Assembly (NCBI RefSeq): GCF_029960815.1
Contig: NZ_JASBRE010000009.1
Location: forward strand, 62,001-126,000
Source of the DNA: Pseudomonas sp. AL03
GTDB taxonomy: Bacteria > Pseudomonadota > Gammaproteobacteria > Pseudomonadales > Pseudomonadaceae
Direction of reading: 5' to 3'
Length of the DNA stretch: 64,000 nucleotides
The position numbers and the translations under genes were made by a program. Position 1 is the stretch's first letter; each line of letters begins with the position of its first letter. Positions 7,570 to 14,317 of the stretch are shown piece by piece. Under the pieces are notes generated by a model. That model had not been told where the DNA came from. It searched no databases and saw only the letters and a program-made list of their open reading frames with translations.

Positions 7570-8779
7570 TTCCCACGTGCTGACGGGTGAGACCCTACTC
7601 GCCCGTTTCGCGGCGCTGGATGCTTTTCTGATCAAGCACCAGGCGCTGTGGAAGCCTCGACCGTTTACTCATCGGCAGCTTCCTTGGGAAGCGTCCTACC
7701 CGGAGCTGGCCGAATGGCTACGCGGGCGGTCGCTGGAAGAGGCGGAACAGAGCCACAATCAACCTTGCTTGCTGGATGCGCCGGAGCCTTTTGCCTCGCT
7801 GGCGGCGTTGTCCCTTGAACTGAGCACAGTGGGTGAATTGCCGGCTCATGCCCTCGAAGCGTCAGGCCATCGGTTGAATGTCGATGTGCCGGGGCGCAAG
7901 TGGCAGCAGATCGAAGCCTTCGCCAGTCGCTTGCAGTTTGCTGACGCGCCGAGTCATTGGCTGGACTGGTGCTCAGGCAAAGGACACTTGGGACGACGTC
8001 TGCTGCAAACCGGGCAACAACTGACCTGCCTGGAATACGACCCGGCGCTGGTTTTCAGCGGCCAGGCACTCAGCCAACGTCATCAAATGCATGCGCTGCA
8101 TGTCGAGCAAGACGTGCTCGCTGCGGACGCCGCTTCTTTCTTGAATGCCGATCACACTCCGGTAGCGTTGCACGCCTGCGGTGATCTGCATGTGCGGCTG
8201 ATCCAGCTCGCCAGTGCGGAAGGCTGCAAACAACTGGCCATCGCGCCTTGCTGCTACAACCGGATCCGTCTGAGCGAGTATCAGCCGCTTTCCTCGTCGG
8301 CCAAGCGCTCCGACCTACAGCTGTCCCTCGAAAATCTTTCGCTACCGACGAGCGAAACTGTCACCGCCGGCGCTCGCGTCCGACGTCAACGCGACACTTC
8401 CATGGCCAGACGCCTGGCCTTCGACCTGCTGCAGCGGCAACTGCGCGGCATGGACGAATACCTGCCCACCCCGTCCCTGCCCAGTGCCTGGCTGGATAAG
8501 TCATTCGCCGATTACTGCCATCATTTGGCCGCGCTTAAAGAGTTATCCACAATCGGTCCGCAGGATTGGTCAGCACTCGAAGGCGCTGGTTGGCAGCGAT
8601 TGGCCGAAGTACGCAATCTGGAGCTGTTGCGCGGCCTTTTCCGACGCCCGTTGGAGCTTTGGCTGGTACTCGATCGGGCACTTTTCCTGTTCGAGCAGGG
8701 TTATGCGGTGCGCCTCGGCACCTTCTGCGAAACCCCACTTACACCGCGTAATTTCCTGATCCTGGCTGAGCGCCCTTAA
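7550..8779 (+). CDS. SAM-dependent methyltransferase, Methyltransf_32-like
   Basis: The protein is about 409 residues from the ATG at 7550. Residues around 140-230 hold a Rossmann methyltransferase core: DWCSGKGHLGRRLL (SAM glycine loop), LEYDPALV (acidic ribose-binding residue) and VALHACGDLHVRLI. These match the METTL25/Methyltransf_32 type seen in several Pseudomonas hypotheticals. A CC motif (IAPCCYNRI) follows the D/H/C-rich strand and is characteristic of this family. The N-terminal 130 residues are an unassigned helical domain. It overlaps the permease gene, so it may ride on the transporter transcript. A GTG at 7577 is an alternative start. Substrate unknown. Confidence 0.8.
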   Translation: MPAKVDDSHVLTGETLLARFAALDAFLIKHQALWKPRPFTHRQLPWEASYPELAEWLRGRSLEEAEQSHNQPCLLDAPEPFASLAALSLELSTVGELPAHALEASGHRLNVDVPGRKWQQIEAFASRLQFADAPSHWLDWCSGKGHLGRRLLQTGQQLTCLEYDPALVFSGQALSQRHQMHALHVEQDVLAADAASFLNADHTPVALHACGDLHVRLIQLASAEGCKQLAIAPCCYNRIRLSEYQPLSSSAKRSDLQLSLENLSLPTSETVTAGARVRRQRDTSMARRLAFDLLQRQLRGMDEYLPTPSLPSAWLDKSFADYCHHLAALKELSTIGPQDWSALEGAGWQRLAEVRNLELLRGLFRRPLELWLVLDRALFLFEQGYAVRLGTFCETPLTPRNFLILAERP

Positions 8780-9077
8780 AACACCTCATCCTGTGGATAA
8801 CTCTGTTGATGAAATTATCGTGGATCCAATATATACGGCTGTTTCGAGGCTGAAACACTACTGTTCAATTTTCGTACACTTGTAAAAAAAGCGGAAAAAC
8901 AGGCATTTGCGAGCAAATGAGAACGGATCCACAAATTTGCCTCTAAGCAGGTGCGGTACAGATCCCGTTGTGCATAAGCGTTCAGCCAAAACAACATAAA
9001 CGACCTGCGAAACCTCAACTATCTTTGCCAAACGCCAGAATTGTCTGGTGTTCAAACAGCAAGGAGCTGGGAAAAAC
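8780..9077. other. Intergenic region before the deaminase-fold gene
   Basis: This is an AT-richer stretch of 298 bases. AAGGAG at 9061-9066 is the ribosome binding site for the ATG at 9078. Short frames on the minus strand do not look coding. I saw no tandem repeat or terminator. Confidence 0.4.
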
Positions 9078-10319
9078 ATGAGCACATTGAACAGTGCACA
9101 GGAAGCCGTCGATACCGTCGCCAAGCAAGCCATTGATGCTGCGCTGCAGCAAACCTTCGCGGTGGGTGGCGCCATCATCAACAACGCAACGGGCGAGGTC
9201 ATCGCCGCGCTGCACAACAACGTGCTGATGCCTTTCCCCGGCAGTGGCACCACGTACTTTCTACCTCATGATCCGACCGCCCACGGCGAGCGGCAATTGG
9301 TGGACTGGTACTACGAAAACGTCGCGCCATTGAACTTGCCACCGCCCAATCAGTTGACCGTCGTCACCACCCTGGACCCATGCGCCATGTGCGCCGGTTC
9401 GCTGCTGACTGCTGGATTTAACGTCGCCGTCAGTGCGATCGATGACTATGCAGGCATCAACTACAACAGTCAGTTCACCTTTCCGTCGCTGCCACCACAG
9501 ATCCGCCAACAGGCGCAGGACACCTGGGGTTATTACGCGATTGCGGCGCCTGTCAGCCGGGCCTATCAGGGTTCGACCAGCCCGGTGTTCGGCGGCCAGA
9601 CCATCGACTCGGCGGTTTACTTCCTCACCAGCTCGATCTTCTCCGCCAGCGTCAACACCGTGCGCGAGGCCAGCAACAACAGCGGTTTGCCGCCGGATCA
9701 ACTGCAAAACCCTGCAAACCTCCCGGCCGACAGCAAAGTCCGCCAGGCACTGACTGCGCTCAGCCCGTTTGCGCTGACCGTGCAATCGGCCAACCCACGC
9801 GACCCCGGCGCAGAACTCGCCCCGCCACTGTTACAAACCGCACAGCACAGCCCGGTGTTCAACTCGGTGGCCCTCATCGATCCGTTCGGCAACCTGCTGG
9901 TGTGCCTGGGAGGCGTCGAGAACCAGTCGCCGATTCGTACAGCGTTCATGGAAACCACCCGCAACTACGCGGTCATGCGCTGGACCCTGATGAACGACCC
10001 CGACCCGACGGTTCGCGCCCAGGCCGAGCAATACCTGACGCACCCGAAGTACGGCACCTTCGTCTTCCTCTACGCCCCCGACCCCACCACCCCACAGGCC
10101 GTAATGACCTTCGGCGCGTACGGTTCGACCATGGAAGGCCCCGTGCCCCAGAGCTATCCGTCCAACCTCCAATACGTGCTGCTGCCGGGCAACACCACCG
10201 CACAAGCGCTGTCGACCCTGGCCCAAAACCTGCCGCCGTTCTACACGCAAAGCGTGCAAGTGGCGCCCGCGCAGGTGTTGAGTCAGGACCTGATCAACGC
10301 GGTCAAAAACGGCGTGTAA
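9078..10319 (+). CDS. Zinc deaminase-fold protein with a long C-terminal extension
   Basis: The 413-residue protein has the zinc site of the cytidine/deoxycytidylate/tRNA-adenosine deaminase superfamily: His69-Gly-Glu71 (HGER) and Pro101-Cys102-Ala-Met-Cys105 in LDPCAMCAG. The N-terminal strand segment AVGGAIINNATGEVIAA also fits. Ordinary deaminases of this type have about 150 residues. Here roughly 250 further residues follow, with a second small-molecule-fold-like segment (FNSVALIDPFGNLLVCLGG). There is no signal peptide. The start at 9078 follows AAGGAG; an upstream in-frame ATG at 9048 lacks a site. It stands alone before a GC-rich hairpin. The base or nucleotide substrate is unknown. 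Confidence 0.75.
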   Translation: MSTLNSAQEAVDTVAKQAIDAALQQTFAVGGAIINNATGEVIAALHNNVLMPFPGSGTTYFLPHDPTAHGERQLVDWYYENVAPLNLPPPNQLTVVTTLDPCAMCAGSLLTAGFNVAVSAIDDYAGINYNSQFTFPSLPPQIRQQAQDTWGYYAIAAPVSRAYQGSTSPVFGGQTIDSAVYFLTSSIFSASVNTVREASNNSGLPPDQLQNPANLPADSKVRQALTALSPFALTVQSANPRDPGAELAPPLLQTAQHSPVFNSVALIDPFGNLLVCLGGVENQSPIRTAFMETTRNYAVMRWTLMNDPDPTVRAQAEQYLTHPKYGTFVFLYAPDPTTPQAVMTFGAYGSTMEGPVPQSYPSNLQYVLLPGNTTAQALSTLAQNLPPFYTQSVQVAPAQVLSQDLINAVKNGV

Positions 10320-10336
10320 CGCTTTAAAGCAATCGC

Positions 10337-10376
10337 TCAGGCCGGCCCCGCAGAAGCGTCCGCGGGGCCGGCCTGA
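10337..10376 (+). terminator. GC-rich hairpin after the deaminase-fold gene
   Basis: A perfect 15-base stem (TCAGGCCGGCCCCGC) with a ten-base loop starts 18 bases after the stop codon. No T tract follows, so it is either a weak terminator or an mRNA 3'-end stabiliser. Confidence 0.6.
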
Positions 10377-10449
10377 CGCCTACGCAAAAATAGTCTGAAT
10401 TCAGGGGTTTACAGAACCAATCCAATCGCTATAATCGTCGCCCTAACAC

Positions 10450-10525
<76 letters not shown>

Positions 10526-10530
10526 TACAA

Positions 10531-10568
10531 AACAAAGCCCTCGTAGAAATACGAGGGCTTTGTTGTTT
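10531..10568 (+). terminator. Terminator between tRNA-Thr and the SDR gene
   Basis: A 15-base perfect stem (AACAAAGCCCTCGTA) closes a GAAA tetraloop and is followed by GTTT. On the opposite strand the stem is also flanked by T-rich sequence, so it can serve both the tRNA and the convergent SDR gene. Confidence 0.85.
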
Positions 10569-10590
10569 CTGGAGTTTGGAAAAGCAGGCC

Positions 10591-11301
10591 TTAGTGACCC
10601 GCGCTCTGACCACCATCAACGTGCAGGATCTCGCCGGTGACAAAATTGGCGCTGTCCAGATACACGACTGCCTGAGCAATGTCGCTGATCTCGCCCATGT
10701 GCCCGACCGGGTGCAGATTCCCCAGCGCTTCATGGGTTTCTTCGCCGTGCATTGGGGTCTTGATGATGCCCGGGGAAACCGCATTCACCCGAATCCCGCG
10801 CTTGGCGTATTCGATGGCCAGGGATTTGGTCGCCGCATTCAGGCCACCTTTGGTCAACGACGCCAGTACCGACGGCACACCATCGATGGCGTGGTCCACC
10901 AGGCTGGTGGTGATGTTGACGACGTGGCCGCTGCCTTGTTTTTCCATCTCGGTGATCGCGAGTTGGGTGATGTAGAAGAAACCATTCAGGTTCACCGACA
11001 GCACCGCAGCGTAATCTTCCTGGGTATATGCGGTGAACGGCTTGGCGACGAAGATCCCGGCGTTGTTGACCAGGGTGTCGATACGGCCAAAACGTTCGAT
11101 GGCTTCACGAATAACCCGCTGAGCGACCGCAGGGTCGCCAATGTCGCCGGCCACGGTGAGAATGTCCGCGTCGGTAGACGGTTTGATCGAACGCGAAGTG
11201 GCGACAACCTTGTAATCCAGATCACGGAAGGCCTTGACCATGCCTGCGCCGAGACCTTGGGAGGCGCCAGTAATAACGATGACTTTTTTCGAACTGCTCA
11301 T
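10591..11301 (-). CDS. Short-chain dehydrogenase-family protein lacking the catalytic Tyr
   Basis: The 236-residue protein has the classical SDR Rossmann start TGASQGLGAGM, NNAG at about residue 84, the Ser position in NITTSLVD, and the C-terminal PGIIKTPMH. The YxxxK motif is not intact. The Lys is present in ASLTKGG, but the residue four before it is Ala, and no Tyr lies nearby. It may still bind NAD(P), but normal SDR proton transfer is unlikely. The start is the ATG preceded by GAGG; an upstream TTG would add two residues. The gene lies downstream of the tautomerase on the same strand. Confidence 0.85.
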   Translation of the reverse strand: MSSSKKVIVITGASQGLGAGMVKAFRDLDYKVVATSRSIKPSTDADILTVAGDIGDPAVAQRVIREAIERFGRIDTLVNNAGIFVAKPFTAYTQEDYAAVLSVNLNGFFYITQLAITEMEKQGSGHVVNITTSLVDHAIDGVPSVLASLTKGGLNAATKSLAIEYAKRGIRVNAVSPGIIKTPMHGEETHEALGNLHPVGHMGEISDIAQAVVYLDSANFVTGEILHVDGGQSAGH

Positions 11302-11303
11302 GA

Positions 11304-11453
11304 TCAACCTCGACTAATAAATGATCGTTTAAATAAAGTAAGAAAGGCTTCGGCGGGGGTCTTCGCCATTTGTCTCAACATCTGTTCGTAGTACTCGACC
11401 GACAGCGAACCGGACACCAGGTGACGACCGAAAATCGATGGAAACCGCCGCGG
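11304..11453 (-). pseudogene. Frameshifted small-gene fragment between the tautomerase and SDR genes
   Basis: A frame ending in TGA at 11304-11306 reads GRHLVSGSLSVEYYEQMLRQ, then MAKTPAEAFLTLFKRSF, which looks like real protein. It has no start in that frame. An ATG overlapping the tautomerase stop reads MTAAVSIDF in another phase. One indel near 11425 would join them into a protein of about 50 residues. Identity unknown. Confidence 0.45.
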
Positions 11454-11675
11454 TCATGACTGCCCCTCCGCCTCAGCCAACTGCTTGCGGTACTGGGTGG
11501 TGGTGATACCGGCGTAACCCCAGTTATCGGTGTCGACTTCTTCGATCACGATGTGGGTCAGTTCAGGACGCTTGTTAAGGACGCGTTCCAGGGTTTCAGT
11601 GATTTCGGCGATCACCTGAGCTTTCTGCTCTGAGGTAACGCCATCGCGGGTGATGCGTACGCTTACGAAAGGCAT
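11454..11675 (-). CDS. 4-oxalocrotonate tautomerase-family protein
   Basis: The 73-residue protein is full length for the 4-OT family. After Met removal it exposes the catalytic amino-terminal proline (MPFVSVRI). The rest keeps the beta-alpha-beta pattern with EITETLERVLNKRPELTHIVI and the end VDTDNWGYAGIT. Family members are small oligomeric keto-enol tautomerases in the cytoplasm. The substrate is unknown. It lies upstream of an SDR-family gene on the same strand, so both could act on a common carbonyl compound, though a decayed segment now lies between them. Confidence 0.88.
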   Translation of the reverse strand: MPFVSVRITRDGVTSEQKAQVIAEITETLERVLNKRPELTHIVIEEVDTDNWGYAGITTTQYRKQLAEAEGQS

Positions 11676-11923
11676 GAGGAATCTCCAGTGACCTGCTCAT
11701 CGGGATGATGGGGAGGCGTTGGAGCTCAATGTATGGAGTTCGCTGGAGGGGATAAAGGTGGGGGCGGGAACATCATTAGTTACGTGGTGTAATAGGTGCG
11801 CGATCTCACGCCTGCTAGCGTCGAAACTCCAGCGATCAAACTGGCTTCAGGCTGTATTTGAACCTTTATGCTAAATTATGGCTGGCCAATAATTATGGCG
11901 TATCCATAAAAAGAGGTAATTGC

Positions 11924-13081
11924 ATGAGCAGTATTTTTCAGCGCCCTGAATTGGCCGAAGAGATGGCGAACCAGCTTCTCAATCCAGGCGTTCTCGATGA
12001 AGGTTTGCGCTCAGGTCTGTTTTTATCCGGCCTGCGCAGGACTGGTAAAACGACATTCCTGAGGAGCGACCTCATCCCTGCGCTGAAAGATGCGGGTGCT
12101 CTGGTCATTTACGTCGACCTATGGAGTGACACGCTGGCCAATCCAGCGACACTGGTGCATGACGCCATCCGTAAAACCCTGCAGGAGCTCCAAACACCGG
12201 GCTCCGGTTTGCTCGAAATGCTCAAGCGTGTCAGCGGTGCTGATGTAGGCGTTGCAGGATTCAAGTTTGGTTTCAAACTCGACAGCATCGGGAACTCAGG
12301 TGGGCCAACCCTGGCGCAGGCGCTGACAGAGGTTGTTGATCAAGCGAACACCAACTTGGTGCTGATCATCGACGAAGTGCAGCATGCCATTTCTTCCGAC
12401 GATGGTAATCAGCTGCTTCTGGCACTCAAAGCTGCTCGTGATGCGATCAATCCTCGACCAGATACACCGGGTTACTTTCTGTTTATTGGAACGGGATCGC
12501 ACAGGGCGCAAGTCAGCGAACTCACGGCAAAGAGGAACCAGGCGTTTTCTGGTGCGACATCGACAGCGTATCCGGTACTGAAAGGGGATTACGTTGAATA
12601 CTTGCTTAACCGGCTCGTTGCGACGGTGAAGAAAGAAAAGCTACCTTCACTCGAAGTCGCCATCGAAGCATTCAATACCTTGGGAAACCGGCCCGAGGAA
12701 ATGCTCAAAGCGTTGCGACAACTCATGCAGCAAGAAGGTGACCCTGATCTTTTCCTACCGGTTATTGCCAGCACATTGCGCTCGGCGGCGGCCAGCATCG
12801 AACTTGCAAAAGTGGAGCTGTTAGGCAGCCTGGCTCAGGCGATTTTCAATAAAATCGCGTCAACGGAAGGCGATTCCCGCGGCATTTTTTCCATCGATGC
12901 TGCAGCTGAGTATTCGAAGACTGTGGGACGGGAGGTGCGTGTAGAAGAGATTCAGCCGGTGGTGATTGCGCTGGTTGCCGAGAACATCATCATGCGGCGC
13001 GGGCATGGAATTTATGCGATTACGGACCAGTTTGTTCAGGAGATTTGGTTGGAAGAACGAGCGTTGATTGAAGCTAGCTAG
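11924..13081 (+). CDS. Lone AAA-family ATPase with a C-terminal winged-helix-like end
   Basis: The 385-residue protein has Walker A GLRRTGKTT near residue 39, Walker B LVLIIDEVQHA near 145, and a sensor-1 region GYFLFIGTGSHR. The last 60 residues (SIDAAAEYSK through RRGHGIYAITDQF) look like a winged helix, as in the archaeal-ATPase/ORC-like group. The start follows AGAGG. Base composition is visibly less GC-rich than the flanking genes, and it stands alone with no partner gene, which suggests acquisition. A role in a defence or DNA-transaction module is possible but not shown. Confidence 0.75.
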   Translation: MSSIFQRPELAEEMANQLLNPGVLDEGLRSGLFLSGLRRTGKTTFLRSDLIPALKDAGALVIYVDLWSDTLANPATLVHDAIRKTLQELQTPGSGLLEMLKRVSGADVGVAGFKFGFKLDSIGNSGGPTLAQALTEVVDQANTNLVLIIDEVQHAISSDDGNQLLLALKAARDAINPRPDTPGYFLFIGTGSHRAQVSELTAKRNQAFSGATSTAYPVLKGDYVEYLLNRLVATVKKEKLPSLEVAIEAFNTLGNRPEEMLKALRQLMQQEGDPDLFLPVIASTLRSAAASIELAKVELLGSLAQAIFNKIASTEGDSRGIFSIDAAAEYSKTVGREVRVEEIQPVVIALVAENIIMRRGHGIYAITDQFVQEIWLEERALIEAS

Positions 13082-13139
13082 CCGTGCCCTTAACCCTGTG
13101 TAAATTTCATGAATAAATAGGCGAAAAACGTCTAAGAAA

Positions 13140-13373
13140 TCACTTGTCGACGATAGCCAGTTGCACAGTATGGCTGTCCACCAACTGTTCAAAGTGGGTG
13201 ACCTTGCCGTTGGCCAGGGTCCACAAATGGGCGACACGGGCATTCATCGCACGACCAGTAGCTTTGTAGACGCCGCTGTAATTGCCGTAGGCAAACACCT
13301 TGTCACTGTTGCGCGCGTTTTCCTGAGAGTTGGCGCCTTCGTAGGTGCTTTTGATCAGGCTCAGATTATCCAT
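13140..13373 (-). pseudogene. NTF2/SnoaL-like protein gene with an internal in-frame deletion
   Basis: The frame encodes 77 residues. Both ends look like a SnoaL-like protein of about 130 residues: the start DNLSLIKSTYEGANSQEN and the end GNYSGVYKATGRAMNARVAH plus KVTHFEQLVDSHTVQ. The middle, which should hold two helices and the first strands of the cone-shaped pocket, is missing between residues about 20 and 24. The cut is in frame, so a short peptide could still be made but could not fold normally. That the family is longer is from memory. Confidence 0.7.
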
Positions 13374-13466
13374 GGGTAACTCCCGATTAATTCAGTGGGC
13401 ACAGCCATCAAGGCCACAGGCTTGAAACGCCGATGGAGACGCTTGTGCGGGAAGCGACTGACTCAG

Positions 13467-14063
13467 TCATGCCGCAAAGGCTTGCGGCTTGCCGAGCCAC
13501 GGGCCGATATCGATCAGGGTGAATTGGCCGTTGTGTTCCAGGGCGAAGGTGGGGAAACCCTGGCCGCCGACCTTGGCCAAGAGTGCTCGACTGTCCTTGA
13601 TGTGGCGATCGGTTTCCGCTTCATTGAAAACAGCCTGAAACGCTTGGGGCTCCAGACCGATGTCTTGTGCGAGTTCAAACAGGACCGCTTCATCGGCAAT
13701 GCGTTCGCCGTTCTCGTAGTGAGCACTCTGCAAACGCCCCAACAACTCGAGTCCGCGGCCGGCGATCTGCTCGGCTGCCAGCACAGCGGCAATCGGCGGT
13801 GCGGAATCGAAAACCGCCGTCTCGTCGCGCAGTAAACCTTCGAAATACGCCTCGCCGAACGGCTGGCCGGTGTATTCGGCAATACGCTGATCGTGGGGTA
13901 TCACGTAGTTGCGCAGTTGTGGCGAGACGGTCTGGCGGTTGGCGCCGGCCATCATGCCGCCGCCGTGGGCAATCACTGGCAACACAACCTGGGCGGCTTG
14001 CACGAGCGGTTTTGCGCCATAGCACCAGCCGCACAATGGGTCGTAAATGTAGTGAAGGATCAT
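13467..14063 (-). CDS. DsbA-family (FrnE-like) thioredoxin-fold protein
   Basis: The 198-residue protein has a redox motif CGWC at residues 11-14 in YDPLCGWCYGAKP and the thioredoxin-fold cis-proline segment GGQGFPTFALE near residue 167. The helical insert between them is that of the DsbA/FrnE group. It lacks a signal peptide, so it acts in the cytoplasm as an oxidoreductase or isomerase. It sits 93 bases downstream of the truncated NTF2-like gene's start, on the same strand. Partner unknown. Confidence 0.85.
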   Translation of the reverse strand: MILHYIYDPLCGWCYGAKPLVQAAQVVLPVIAHGGGMMAGANRQTVSPQLRNYVIPHDQRIAEYTGQPFGEAYFEGLLRDETAVFDSAPPIAAVLAAEQIAGRGLELLGRLQSAHYENGERIADEAVLFELAQDIGLEPQAFQAVFNEAETDRHIKDSRALLAKVGGQGFPTFALEHNGQFTLIDIGPWLGKPQAFAA

Positions 14064-14258
14064 GGAAAGGCTCCGGCAAAAACGTAGGAAAACTAGATGC
14101 CGGCAGACTAGTCCTCCACCTGTTTCTGAAAAACGCTGGAATAGCTTTCAGTCTGTTTCATGAATCGGTCGAATGACCTTCCAGGTCCGTTTTAACTCCT
14201 TCGACACAATTCGAAATAATCAAACAGTCAAACTTTTCAAGAATAATTAACGGAAGTA

Positions 14259-14280
14259 AATAGCAAGCATTACCATTCGC
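14259..14280 (+). promoter_or_regulatory. Possible Fur box upstream of the siderophore receptor
   Basis: The segment AATAGCAAGCATTACCATTC resembles a degraded Fur 19-mer (GATAATGATAATCATTATC) and lies 38 bases before the receptor start in an AT-rich leader. The match is partial and was judged by eye. Confidence 0.3.
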
Positions 14281-14317
14281 GACCTCAAATTACTTCACCC
14301 TTTCGGATGCGCTTCAG

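Noticed and set aside
8790..8830. TGTGGATAAC-like DnaA-box sequence
   Set aside because: It is a single imperfect site. Similar words occur inside coding regions of this window, and no AT-rich unwinding region or cluster is present, so it is not an origin.
10576..11391. 271-residue plus-strand frame opposite the SDR gene
   Set aside because: It is a shadow of the SDR gene; there is no signal or motif.
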